Positions 42,838 to 53,663 of a DNA stretch of 64,000 bases are shown one piece after another. This DNA is from Nocardiopsis sp. CNR-923 (lineage in GTDB: Bacteria; Actinomycetota; Actinomycetes; Streptosporangiales; Streptosporangiaceae). The DNA is taken from positions 1 to 64,000 of the forward strand of contig NZ_MKKC01000066.1 of the NCBI RefSeq assembly GCF_001942255.1, given 5' to 3'. A program made the position numbers and the translations under genes. Position 1 is the first letter of the stretch, and each line of letters begins with the position of its first letter. The notes below the pieces were generated by a model, which made no database searches, was not told where the DNA came from, and saw only the letters and a list, made by a program, of their open reading frames with translations.

Positions 42838-42946
42838 ATGTTTCCTCGATGGGTGGTTCTCGTCGGGGTGTGGCCGCACTCCGGGATTCGGGGCCACCGA
42901 CGCGACGGCCGTACCTGGTGTGGCCGACGAGGACCCGTCCGGGCGC

Positions 42947-42977
42947 GGGTGAGGGGCGGCTCCCGCGCCCCTCACCC
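42947..42977 (-). terminator. Terminator of greA
   Basis: GGGTGAGGGGC pairs perfectly with GCCCCTCACCC around a 9-base loop, 10 bases downstream of the greA stop on the minus strand. Confidence 0.75.
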
Positions 42978-42986
42978 GATCTGGCG

Positions 42987-43487
42987 TCAGGCGCCGTTGT
43001 AGGGCACCGAGTCGATGATCTCCACGCCCAGCGAGCGCCCGTTGGGCAGCTGGTAGCTCACGCTCTCACCCACGCGCTTGCCGTTGATGGCCGAGCCGAG
43101 CGGCGACTTGGGGGAGTACACGTCGATGGGAGCGCCGCTCTCCTCCCGCGAGGCGAGGAGGAAGGTGACCTCCTCGTCGTCACCGTCGAACCTGACGGTG
43201 ACCGTCATGCCGGGGCCCACCACACCCTCGGTCCGGGGCGCCTCGCCGACCCGCGCGGTGCGCAGGATCTCGGTGAGCTGGAGGATGCGGGCCTCCATCT
43301 TGCCCTGCTCCTCCTTGGCGGCGTGGTAGCCGCCGTTCTCCCTCAGGTCGCCCTCTTCCCGGGCCGCCTCGATCTTCTCCGCGATCTCGACGCGCCCGCG
43401 CCCCGTCAGGTGGTCCAGCTCTCCCTTGAGCCGGTCGTACGCCTCCTGGGTGAGCCAGGTGACGTTGTCGTCGCGGGTCTGGGTCAC
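42987..43487 (-). CDS. greA: Transcription elongation factor GreA
   Basis: GreA stimulates cleavage of backtracked RNA in RNA polymerase. The 166 residues match the family: an N-terminal coiled coil carrying the acidic tip (EEGDLRENGGYHAAKEEQ), then a C-terminal FKBP-like domain (YSPKSPLGSAINGK). AAGGAG before GTG 43487 supports the start. DUF4307 lies upstream on the same strand and mca is divergent from it, as in Rv1080c-Rv1082. Confidence 0.96.
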   Translation of the reverse strand: MTQTRDDNVTWLTQEAYDRLKGELDHLTGRGRVEIAEKIEAAREEGDLRENGGYHAAKEEQGKMEARILQLTEILRTARVGEAPRTEGVVGPGMTVTVRFDGDDEEVTFLLASREESGAPIDVYSPKSPLGSAINGKRVGESVSYQLPNGRSLGVEIIDSVPYNGA

Positions 43488-43627
43488 GGGAACTCCTTGG
43501 TGTACTCGTAGCAATGGCCACCAGGCGGCCAGAGCTGAACTCACGAGAATATCACCGTGCGTCGACACACACTGTCACTCGCGTGTCCGCCCTGGCACCG
43601 GGCCACGCAGGGGGAGGGTTCGGTGGA

Positions 43628-44044
43628 TCAGTCCTGCGGGTCTTGTTCCCTGCACGAGGCGACTTCTACCGTGGAAGCCTCCCGAACCGTGTCAACGCTC
43701 GTCGTGACTATGCGGTTCCCCGCCTCGACGGTGGAGCGGGCCTGGCCGACCTGGACGTGCTGGTCGTCCAGGGCCGTGAGGAGGCACTGGGCGCCGGTCT
43801 GGCTGTTGACCTCGAACGTGATCCGCGCCTCGTCGGCGGAGGCGACCTCGTAGGACACGACCTGGTGGTACACCCCGCCGGCCAGGCCCGAGTAGTTCAT
43901 GACGGAGTAGCCCCACCCGATCGCCGTGACGACGGCGAAGGCGGTCCCGAAGACGAAGAAGAGCGGGCCGTTGCCGTGGCGCTTGCGCAGCGCTGGCGTC
44001 GCGTCGGCACTGTTCACGGCGGCTTCTTCCGGGGTCGCGGGCAT
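43628..44044 (-). CDS. DUF4307 membrane protein
   Basis: A 138-residue protein with one membrane helix (FFVFGTAFAVVTAIGWGYSVM, about 22-42) and an extracellular beta-rich domain with two cysteines. It is the usual neighbour of mca in actinobacteria (Rv1081c), hinting at a link with mycothiol or the envelope, but function is unknown. Start ATG 44044. Confidence 0.85.
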   Translation of the reverse strand: MPATPEEAAVNSADATPALRKRHGNGPLFFVFGTAFAVVTAIGWGYSVMNYSGLAGGVYHQVVSYEVASADEARITFEVNSQTGAQCLLTALDDQHVQVGQARSTVEAGNRIVTTSVDTVREASTVEVASCREQDPQD

Positions 44045-44199
44045 CGGGAATCTCCGAACGAGGGGACGGTGTTGTCTAAGATATCCCCGACCTGACAGCC
44101 CCCCTACTCGGCCCACACGTGAGTCGGCCATGCCGTGCTTGCGGGGTGGCCGGGCGGCCCACCCGTCGAGCCGTTCATCGAGTCAAGGAGAATCCTTCG

Positions 44200-45066
44200 T
44201 TGTCCGAGCGACTGCGCCTCATGGCGGTTCATGCCCACCCCGACGACGAGTCCAGCAAGGGCGCGGCCACCATGGCGCGTTACGTGCAGGAGGGCGTCGA
44301 CGTGCTCGTCGTCACCATGACCGGTGGCGAACGCGGCGACATCCTCAACCCCGCGATGGAACGTCCCGAGATCCGCGAGAACATCGCCGAGGTCCGGCGT
44401 GAGGAGATGGACCGGGCCAGGGAGATCCTCGGCATCCGGCAGGAGTTCGCCGGTTTCGTCGACTCCGGCCTGCCCGAGGGCGACCCGCTGCCTCCCCTGC
44501 CCGAGGGCAGCTTCGCCACCCTCCCGGTCGAGGAGCGCCGAGCCCCTCGTCGCGTCCATCCGCCGGTTTCGTCCGCACGTCATCCTGACCTACGACGAAC
44601 AGGGCGGATACCCCCACCCGGACCACATCATGACCCACAAGGTGTCGATGCGCGCCTTCGACGCCGCCGGCGACCCGGACGCCTATCCGGAGGCCGGCGA
44701 GCCTGGCAGCCGCTCAAGCTGTACTACTTCGTGTCCTTCCCTCCCGAGCGGTTCGACGCGCTGGCCAAGGTCCTCGCCGAGCGCGGTCTGGAGAACCCGT
44801 TCGCCGAGTGGGTCGAGCGGATCAAGGACATGGACCGCCCGCGGTGGGAGATCACCACCCAGGTCGAGGTCAGCGAGTACTTCGACGTGGCCGACGACGC
44901 GCTCAGGGCGCACGCCACCCAGGTCGACCCCAACGGGTTCTGGTTCGCGGTGCCCAACGAGATCAAGGCCGAGGCCTGGCCGACTGAGGACTACCACCTG
45001 GTCCGTTCGCTGGTCGACACCGAGGTCCCCGAGACGGACCTCTTCGCGGGCGCACCGAGTCAGTGA
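44200..45066 (+). pseudogene. mca: Mycothiol S-conjugate amidase Mca (two compensating frameshifts as sequenced)
   Basis: Zinc amidase that cleaves mycothiol conjugates to mercapturic acids for export. Zinc ligands are in AVHAHPDDESSKG and HPDH. The SSKG wording is Mca-like rather than MshB-like. As written, the frame shifts near 44536 and shifts back near 44703. Between these points the other frame encodes the expected [20 protein letters not shown] and HPDHIMTHK. The second shift is repaired by one extra C (GAGCCTGG to GAGCCCTGG); the first needs either one base removed or two restored. TTG 44200 follows AAGGAG by 9 bases. The C-terminal half is intact. Confidence 0.88.
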
Positions 45067-45070
45067 GAGT

Positions 45071-45133
45071 GTAAAGGGATCCTGGTCCTGAAAGACCGGG
45101 CTTTCAACCCGCGTGGTTGAGGGCCGCCTTTAC
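45071..45133 (+). ncRNA. Candidate omega-RNA (HEARO-like) scaffold of the IscB element
   Basis: A folded unit is visible directly 5' of the iscB reading frame. GTAAAG (45071-45076) pairs with CTTTAC (45128-45133), enclosing two hairpins: GGTC/GACC (45084-45097) and TCAACC/GGTTGA (45104-45120). IscB proteins use an omega-RNA encoded just upstream, whose guide is the sequence beyond the element's left end; here that would be the 3' end of mca. The RNA could extend to about 45420. Assignment is by position and fold, not by a covariance search. Confidence 0.5.
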
Positions 45134-45168
45134 CAGACCCAGCCATCACCCATGAGGAGGTGACCTCG

Positions 45169-46305
45169 ATGGCTACGTTCCGCACAGGACGAAAGGCCCA
45201 CCCTGGCGTGCTTCCTCAGCGCCAGGCCCTGGAATCCGCGCCAGCTGACACTCCCCGGATCGGGAACGAAACAGGGCACGGAGACCACCGGCAGGTGGTA
45301 CCCGGTGCGGAACATGGTCGAGGGGAGACCGGTACCGCCTCACCTGGCGGTTCCGGTGTCACCCCCGAGCCCTGCGGGGCCGCGGAGAAGGGCCGTGAGG
45401 CCCACACCACCCACCCCTACGTGTTCGTCCTCGACAAACACGGCACACCCCTGCAGCCCTGCCCGCCCGCACGGGCCCGCATCCTCCTGGCGAAGGGCCG
45501 GGCGGCCGTCCACCGGCACACCCCCTTCACCATCCGACTCAAGGACCGCACCGCCGCCGACTCCCAGATCGACGGCGTCGAGATCGGTGTCGACCCCGGC
45601 TCCAAGAACACCGGCATCGCCGTGTTCACGGAAGAAGCCGGGCAGCGCCGGGGCCGGTACAGCATCCAGCTCGACCACCGCGGCGCGACCATCCGCAAGA
45701 AGATGGGCCAGCGGTCCGCCTACCGCAGGCGCCGCCGGTCGGCGAACCTGCGCCACCGCCCGCCCCGATTCAACAACCGCACCCGCCCCAAGGGGTGGTT
45801 GGCCCCGTCCCTGCGACACCGACCGGACACCACCATGGGGTGGGTGCACCGGCTGACCCGACTCGCTCCCGTGCGCGTGGCGCACGAGGTGGAACCGGAC
45901 CCGCAACCAGCTGCCCAAGTCCCACACCCTGGACGCGGTGGCGGTCGGCAAGGTCGAGGCGATCACCGAGACCGTGGACACGGTCCTGGTCGCGGGGTGC
46001 ACGGGCCGTGGATCGTATGCCCGTACCCGCACCGACCGGCACGGGTTCCCCGGCTGCGGCTGCCGCGTACCACGCGGTTCTTCGGGTTCGCCACCGGCGA
46101 CCTGGTCCGCGCCGCCGTGCCCACCGGGAAGAAGGCCGGAACCCATACCGGCCGGGTCGCGGTGCGCGCCTCGGGGAGCTTCAACGTCACCACCGCCCGC
46201 GGCACCGTCCAGGGCGTCAACCACAGGCACGTCCGCCTGCTCCAGCGAGCCGACGGCTACGCCTACACCACCCGGAAGGAGAAGGGCGTTTCCTCCCGGC
46301 CCTGA
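45169..46305 (+). pseudogene. IscB-like RNA-guided nuclease, HNH region deleted and frameshifted
   Basis: Similarity starts at about 45421 with the PLMP-type region (GTPLQPCPPARARILLAKGRA), then RuvC-I GVEIGVDPGSKNTGIAVF and the arginine-rich bridge helix YRRRRRSANLRHRPPRFNNR. Just after VRVAHE (likely the RuvC-II glutamate), at about 45886-45890, the sequence jumps in another frame to WNRTRNQLPKSHTLDA (RuvC-III), then continues into the C-terminal GDLVRA and GRVAVRASGSFN blocks. The segment that normally holds HNH is absent. A further one-base loss at about 46050 returns the frame. ATG 45169 has an excellent GAGGAGG site, but its first ~85 residues look like translated RNA scaffold. Confidence 0.72.
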
Positions 46306-46334
46306 GGGACCGGGTTCCCACGCCCAACACACCG

Positions 46335-46586
46335 ATGAACACGCTTGTGACCTCCGCGTCCGTGCTGGCGGACCAGATCGAGCTGGACCGGAACCTTGTG
46401 ACCCCCGGTGTCCTGGGCTTCCTCACGGTGTTCGCGATCGGGGTCGCGCTGTACTTCCTCATGCGCAACATGACGGGGAAGCTGCGCGGCCTGTCCACCG
46501 AGACCGCCGAGACCGCCGAGCCCGCCGAGACCGGCGACGGCCCCGCCGCGGCCTCGGTCGACGGCGTGCGGGACGGACGGGACTGA
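46335..46586 (+). CDS. Small single-pass membrane protein (Rv1083-like position)
   Basis: An 83-residue protein with one membrane helix (GVLGFLTVFAIGVALYFLM, about 26-44) and an acidic Ala/Glu/Thr-rich tail. It occupies the position of Rv1083 after mca. No ribosome binding site precedes ATG 46335, and the IscB element ends about 20 bases upstream, so the insertion may have removed its normal leader. Confidence 0.75.
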   Translation: MNTLVTSASVLADQIELDRNLVTPGVLGFLTVFAIGVALYFLMRNMTGKLRGLSTETAETAEPAETGDGPAAASVDGVRDGRD

Positions 46587-46662
46587 GGTCCGGGCCCCGC
46601 CGTGCTCCAGCGGGGACCACGCCTTTCGCGCAGGCACGTGTGGCTGATGGCACAGTGGTGTC

Positions 46663-48698
<2,036 letters not shown>

Positions 48699-48763
48699 GC
48701 CGTCGGTGGCCGGGGAGCCCGAACACGGGCCGAAGCCGAGCGCGGTTTCAACGGAAGCGGCGC

Positions 48764-50131
48764 TCAGCGCACGGAGATCGCGGTGATGATCTCGTCCACG
48801 AGGTCGGGTCGGTGGTCGGGCTGCCGGACCTCCAGGTAGACGGTCTGGGGCAGGCCCGGCTCGTGCACGGCGGCGCTGGCGAAGGACCCGTTGCCGTTGC
48901 AGTCCGTCCACTCCCACACGGTGCCCTCCCACGTGGGGTCGTCGACGGCTCGCTCGGTCGGTCGGCCCTCGCACGGGTCGGTGTCGGCGATGGCGGCCAG
49001 GGGTTGGGCGCCGGGCATGACCGTCGCGTAGACCCCGTAGGCCGGTTCGTCGGTGGAGTGCCAGGCGTCGACGTCGGTCGCCACGAGCAGTCCGGGGCCC
49101 GCGCCCGCGTCGGCCGCCACCGGACGGGCCTCCTGGTCGACGTCGAGTTCGGTGAGCCAGGCGACGGGGACGCCCAGCTCCAGCTCGTGGCCGTCGGATT
49201 GGATGCGCGCCAGATCCAGCCCGGGATGGCCGACGGAGGAGGTGACTCCCACGACCGTCACGACGAGGGCGGCCAGGAGGCGGGCCGCCCGGTGCCAGGG
49301 CATCCGGTAGCGGCTCCACCACGGGTCCGTCCGGGGCAGGTCGGGCGACATGCGGATCGCCCTGACCCGGTCCGTGAAGGTTTTGGCGTCCGCTGGACGG
49401 CTTTCCCGGTCCACCGAAAGGGCCGACAGGATGAGCGTGTCGAGCGCCGGAGGCAGCCCTGGCCGGATCCGGCCAGGCGCGACGCGCACCGGCGGGCGCG
49501 ACGGCGGACGACCGGTGATGAGCTCGTAGGCGACCGCGCCGAGTGAGTACACGTCCGAGCGAACGTCCAGGTCGCCGCCGGGAATGCTCTGCTCCGGGGA
49601 CATGTACCCGGGGGTTCCGGCGGCCGCCGTGAACCCCGACGCCTCGTCGATGGACTTCGCGAACCCCAGGTCCGCCACCAGCACCCGCTGACCCACCGGT
49701 GACGACTGGAGCAGCACGTTGGACGGCTTGATGTCACGGTGGATCGTGCCGTGGTTGTGCAGCACGGTGATGCCCTGGCCGATCTCGGTCAGCAGTCGCA
49801 GCGCCTCGTCGAGAGGCAGCTGACCTCGGCGGATGAGGTCAGCGACACTGCCCTGGTCGGCGTAGGTCATCACCATGTACGGCCGTCCGTCGGGCAGCAC
49901 GTCCACGTCGTGCACGGCCACCAGCCACGTGGAATCGGTCTGGCGCAGGATCCGCGCCTCCTCCAGGAACCTGTGCTGGATGTCCATCTGGTGCGCCCAG
50001 TTCTCGGCGAGTACCTTGATGGCCACCGGATAGTTGAGTAGATCGTCCTGTGCCAACCAGACGGTCGCGAAGGAGCCGGAACCCACGCGCCTGATGACGC
50101 GGTAACGTCCGAAGGCCTCCGGTTGGCTCAT
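48764..50131 (-). CDS. Serine/threonine protein kinase, membrane-anchored
   Basis: A 455-residue receptor-like kinase. The kinase domain occupies about residues 9-265, with the GSGSFATVW loop, AIKVL lysine, HRDIKPSN catalytic loop, a DLG variant of the DFG motif, and GTPGYMSPEQ. A membrane helix (about 283-300) follows, then a ~150-residue extracellular domain with two or more cysteines and no PASTA repeat. It is divergent from an ECF-like sigma factor gene 187 bases away, so it may be linked to that sigma factor. Start ATG 50131. Confidence 0.92.
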   Translation of the reverse strand: MSQPEAFGRYRVIRRVGSGSFATVWLAQDDLLNYPVAIKVLAENWAHQMDIQHRFLEEARILRQTDSTWLVAVHDVDVLPDGRPYMVMTYADQGSVADLIRRGQLPLDEALRLLTEIGQGITVLHNHGTIHRDIKPSNVLLQSSPVGQRVLVADLGFAKSIDEASGFTAAAGTPGYMSPEQSIPGGDLDVRSDVYSLGAVAYELITGRPPSRPPVRVAPGRIRPGLPPALDTLILSALSVDRESRPADAKTFTDRVRAIRMSPDLPRTDPWWSRYRMPWHRAARLLAALVVTVVGVTSSVGHPGLDLARIQSDGHELELGVPVAWLTELDVDQEARPVAADAGAGPGLLVATDVDAWHSTDEPAYGVYATVMPGAQPLAAIADTDPCEGRPTERAVDDPTWEGTVWEWTDCNGNGSFASAAVHEPGLPQTVYLEVRQPDHRPDLVDEIITAISVR

Positions 50132-50318
50132 GTCCGCCTCGGTCTGTCGGGGGTGGAAACGCGGTCGTTGCCCACTAATACACCATCTAGACCCCCACGC
50201 CGCGTTTCGCGGATATGATCCCCGGATACCTCCGATGACCACGGGGCATGGACACCCATGGGACCCGTAGGCGGGCGTGTGCACCACACGAGGGGCGCGA
50301 ATCAGGGAGAGACCACCC

Positions 50319-50930
50319 ATGGCCAGTAGTGACCACCACGTCCACGACGAGACCCCCGCGCCCCGGCGCCGCGTGGCGAGCAACGTCGACCAGGAGCTGG
50401 AGGACCTCGCCCGGCGGGCCAGGGACGGGGACGCCGCCGCCCTGGACGAAGTCCTCCGCCGCATCCAGCCCGAGGTGCTGCGTCGCTGTTCCCGGTTCCT
50501 CCCCTACCGCCAGGACGCGGAGGAGGCGTGCCAGGACGCCCTGCTGCGCGTGGCTCGCAAGATCGACAGCTTCAAGGGCGACTCCCTCTTCACCACGTGG
50601 CTGTACACGGTGGTGTCCAACTCCGCCCGCCAGACCTACCGCTCCATGAAGCGTCGCGCGGCCGAGTTCCCCACCGAGGCCGAGCGCATGCCCCACCAGA
50701 GCGACCCGCGCACGACCAGCGTCATCGCCGGTTCGCGCATCGACCTGCTGGAGGCCCTCGACCAGCTGGAGAAGGACCGCCCCAACCTGGTCGCCCCCCT
50801 GGTCCTGCGCGACCTGTGCCAGATGGACTACAACGAGATCGCCTCCGAGCTGAACCTGGCGCTGGGCACGGTCAAGTCCCGGATCCACCAGGGCCGCAAG
50901 CACGTGCGCAAGTCGCTCGCCGTGACGTAG
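50319..50930 (+). CDS. ECF-like sigma-70 family factor
   Basis: A 203-residue sigma factor with region 2 (RCSRFLPYRQDAEEACQDALLRV, FTTWLYTVVSN) and region 4 (YNEIASELNLALGTVKSRIHQGR). An acidic, His-containing N-terminal extension of about 25 residues precedes region 2. AGGGAGAG supports ATG 50319. No anti-sigma gene is adjacent; the divergent Ser/Thr kinase is a possible control partner (inference). Confidence 0.93.
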   Translation: MASSDHHVHDETPAPRRRVASNVDQELEDLARRARDGDAAALDEVLRRIQPEVLRRCSRFLPYRQDAEEACQDALLRVARKIDSFKGDSLFTTWLYTVVSNSARQTYRSMKRRAAEFPTEAERMPHQSDPRTTSVIAGSRIDLLEALDQLEKDRPNLVAPLVLRDLCQMDYNEIASELNLALGTVKSRIHQGRKHVRKSLAVT

Positions 50931-51021
50931 CCGTCCGCGGCGAACTACTCTGGGAGACATCCCGTCCCGGTCGCCGCTACGGTGTGCGCCGTTCCCGCTT
51001 CAGCTCTGAGAGGTATCGCCC

Positions 51022-51783
51022 ATGGGGCTTCGTGACCCCCTGTACTGGTTGTACGAGCGACGTCTCGAACGTCACCTGACCAGCCGGGAGATGCCGCGCC
51101 ACGTCGGTGTGGTGCTGGACGGGAACCGGCGCTGGGCCAGGAGCAGCGGCAAGCAGGCGCTGGAGGACGGGCACCGGGCCGGCGCGGACAAGATCTTCGA
51201 GCTCCTGCGCTGGTGCGACGAGCTGGGCGTGCAGGTGGTCACCATATGGATGCTGTCCACCGACAACCTGACCCGCGACGAATCCGAGCTCCAGCCGCTC
51301 CTGCGCATCATCGAGGCCACCGTCGGCCGACTGCGGGACGAGGGATGGAACACCCGGCCCGTCGGAGCCCTCGACGTCCTGCCCGACACCACCGCCCGAG
51401 CCCTGAAGGAGGCGGAAGCGGCCACATCCGGCAATCCGGGTCTGGTTGTCAACGTCGCCGTCGGGTATGGGGGTAGACGTGAGATCGCCGACGCGGTTCG
51501 GTCCCTCCTCCACGAGGAGGCGGCCAAGGGCACCGGTATCCAGGAGCTGGCTGAGCGCCTGGACATCGAGGACATCGCGCGGCATCTCTACACGCGCGGC
51601 CAACCCGACCCCGACCTGCTCATCCGCACGTCGGGGGAGCAGCGACTGTCCGGTTTCATGCTGTGGCAGAGCGTGCACTCGGAATTCTACTTCTGCGAGG
51701 TCCACTGGCCCGCTTTCCGCAGGGTCGACTTCCTTCGTGCAGTGCGTTCGTACGGCGCGCGCAACCGTCGCTTCGGCTCCTGA
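51022..51783 (+). CDS. Cis-prenyltransferase (short-chain Z-isoprenyl diphosphate synthase type)
   Basis: UPP synthase family enzyme of 253 residues that condenses isopentenyl diphosphate onto allylic diphosphates. The catalytic Asp is in GVVLDGNRRWAR, with the WMLSTDNLTRD and LLIRTSGEQRLSGFMLWQ signatures. Position after mca/DUF255 corresponds to Rv1086 (a short-chain Z-farnesyl diphosphate synthase), but chain length cannot be read here. Start ATG 51022. Confidence 0.93.
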   Translation: MGLRDPLYWLYERRLERHLTSREMPRHVGVVLDGNRRWARSSGKQALEDGHRAGADKIFELLRWCDELGVQVVTIWMLSTDNLTRDESELQPLLRIIEATVGRLRDEGWNTRPVGALDVLPDTTARALKEAEAATSGNPGLVVNVAVGYGGRREIADAVRSLLHEEAAKGTGIQELAERLDIEDIARHLYTRGQPDPDLLIRTSGEQRLSGFMLWQSVHSEFYFCEVHWPAFRRVDFLRAVRSYGARNRRFGS

Positions 51784-52056
51784 CTCCCATCCCCGCCTCC
51801 CACCTCGGAGGGGCCCCTTCACGCGGTGTTCACCGCATGTCGGGCCGGGGCTCTGGCAATCGGGCCAGTGGGCACGTAGCGTCGGTTCAGACGGGTGGCG
51901 TTCGTCCATCCGTTCGGGAGGCCCCGGCTCATTGATCTCCTCCGTCACAGCGGAACGTCAACGAGGAGGGCCGGACCCGGCCCTCTGGGGCCAGGTCCCG
52001 GTCCTCCATGATCCCGTGACAGTAGGGCGCCCCAGCGGCGCCCAAAGGGAGAACGA

Positions 52057-53454
52057 GTGGCTAGTTCCTCGACCGATCGCCGTGACACCCAGTCCCCCGC
52101 CGCCTCCCGCCCGGAGGTGACGGAGGGCACGCGCGTGTACGTGCTCGACACCAGCGTCCTGCTCGCCGACCCGATGGCGGTCACCCGCTTCGCCGAGCAC
52201 GAGGTCGTCATCCCCGTGGTGGTGATCACCGAGTTGGAGAGCAAACGACACCACCCGGAGCTCGGGTACTTCGCGCGCCAGGCGCTGCGCCTCCTGGACG
52301 ACCTGCGGGTCGCCAACGGCCGACTGGACGTCCCGGTGCCGGTGAACGACCAGGGCGGGACGCTGCGCGTCGAACTCAACCACAGCGATCCGGAGGTCCT
52401 GCCGGCCGGATTCCGACTCGGCGACAACGACACCCGGATCCTGACGGTGGCGCGCAACCTCCAGCTCTCCCCGCACGGCCGCGAGGACGTGGACGAGGGG
52501 GACGACGGCGAGGCCGCCGAGGGCGACGTCGTGCTGGTGAGCAAGGATCTGCCGATGCGGATCAAGGCCTCCTCGATCGGCCTGGCGGCCGACGAGTACC
52601 GGGCCGAACTCGCCATCGAGCACGGGTGGACGGGCATGGCCGAGCTGGACGTGCCCGCCCACCGGATCGGGGAGTTGTTCGAGGCCGGGGTCAGCGAGAT
52701 CGAGGAGTCCCGCGACCTGCCCTGCCACACCGGTCTGGTGCTGGTGTCCGAACGGGGCAAGGCGCTCGGCCGCGTGCGGCCCGACAAGTCCGTGCGGCTG
52801 GTGCGCGGCGACCGCGACGTGTTCGGTCTGCACGGCCGCAGCGCGGAGCAGCGGATCGCCCTGGACCTGCTCACGGACCCGGAGGTGGGCATCGTCTCCC
52901 TGGGCGGGCGCGCGGGCACCGGAAAGTCGGCGCTGGCGCTGTGCGCGGGTCTGGAGTCGGTCCTGGAGCGCCGCCAGCACCGCAAGGTGATGGTGTTCCG
53001 CCCGCTCTACGCGGTGGGCGGTCAGGAACTCGGCTACCTGCCCGGGACCGAGAACGACAAGATGACCCCGTGGGGGCAGGCCGTGCACGACACCCTGTCC
53101 GCGGTGACCAGCGAGGATGTCATCGAGGAGATTGTGGACCGGGGCATGCTGGAGGTGCTCCCGCTCACGCACATCCGCGGACGCTCGCTGCACGACGCGT
53201 TCGTGATCGTGGACGAGGCCCAGTCGCTGGAGCGCGGGGTCCTGCTCACCGTGCTGTCCCGGTTGGGGGAGAACTCGCGGGTCGTGCTGACCCACGACAT
53301 CGCCCAGCGTGACAACCTGCGGGTCGGTCGCCACGACGGCGTCGTCGCCGTGATCGAGAAGCTCAAGGGCCACCCCCTGTTCGCGCACGTCACCCTGACA
53401 CGTTCCGAGCGGTCGCCGATCGCGGCGCTGGTCACGGAGATGCTGGAGAACTGA
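52057..53454 (+). CDS. PhoH2-type PIN domain/ATPase protein
   Basis: A 465-residue fusion. The N-terminal PIN RNase domain (about 25-170) has [13 protein letters not shown] and acidic residues such as LGDND and SKD. The C-terminal PhoH ATPase (about 240-465) has Walker [12 protein letters not shown] and Walker [10 protein letters not shown]. PhoH2 proteins act as RNA helicase/RNase in mycobacteria (Rv1095). GTG 52057 follows GGGAGAACGA. It ends in a long hairpin terminator. Confidence 0.94.
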   Translation: MASSSTDRRDTQSPAASRPEVTEGTRVYVLDTSVLLADPMAVTRFAEHEVVIPVVVITELESKRHHPELGYFARQALRLLDDLRVANGRLDVPVPVNDQGGTLRVELNHSDPEVLPAGFRLGDNDTRILTVARNLQLSPHGREDVDEGDDGEAAEGDVVLVSKDLPMRIKASSIGLAADEYRAELAIEHGWTGMAELDVPAHRIGELFEAGVSEIEESRDLPCHTGLVLVSERGKALGRVRPDKSVRLVRGDRDVFGLHGRSAEQRIALDLLTDPEVGIVSLGGRAGTGKSALALCAGLESVLERRQHRKVMVFRPLYAVGGQELGYLPGTENDKMTPWGQAVHDTLSAVTSEDVIEEIVDRGMLEVLPLTHIRGRSLHDAFVIVDEAQSLERGVLLTVLSRLGENSRVVLTHDIAQRDNLRVGRHDGVVAVIEKLKGHPLFAHVTLTRSERSPIAALVTEMLEN

Positions 53455-53459
53455 CGAGG

Positions 53460-53498
53460 AACGCGGCCACGCCACGGGCGCCGTGGCGTGGCCGCGTT
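53460..53498 (+). terminator. Terminator of the phoH gene
   Basis: AACGCGGCCACGCCAC (53460-53475) pairs perfectly with GTGGCGTGGCCGCGTT (53483-53498), a 16-bp stem with a 7-base loop, just after the stop codon. Confidence 0.88.
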
Positions 53499-53663
53499 CG
53501 CGCGAAGCGCCCCCGGGACGGAACTCCGCCCGGTGCCGGTCCGGACCGGTCCGCCTCCGGCCGACACGGAGGGCGAAGGACCGGCGGCCCGAGCCAGGAC
53601 TCCCCGCGGGTCCCCCCGGCGGGAGGCAACTCGCCTGGCGGGTTCCTCTTCGCCAGGGAGGGG

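Larger units (their letters stand above)
45067..46316 (+). mobile_element. IscB-type (IS200/IS605-like) non-autonomous element
   Basis: Insertion between mca and a small membrane gene that are adjacent in M. tuberculosis (Rv1082-Rv1083). It contains a candidate omega-RNA and a damaged iscB but no tnpA transposase. The right end has a hairpin, CCCGG (46295-46299) with CCGGG (46310-46314), spanning the iscB stop, as in IS605 right ends. Boundaries are estimates, as these elements make no target duplication. Confidence 0.6.

Noticed and set aside
45169-45420. First ~85 residues of the IscB reading frame as a real protein domain
   Set aside because: Despite an excellent ribosome binding site, the residues resemble no domain and the region overlaps the expected RNA scaffold; kept only as an uncertain start.
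45067-46316. CRISPR-Cas9 type nuclease or CRISPR array
   Set aside because: The protein is IscB-sized and no repeat-spacer array is present; it is a transposon-type RuvC protein.
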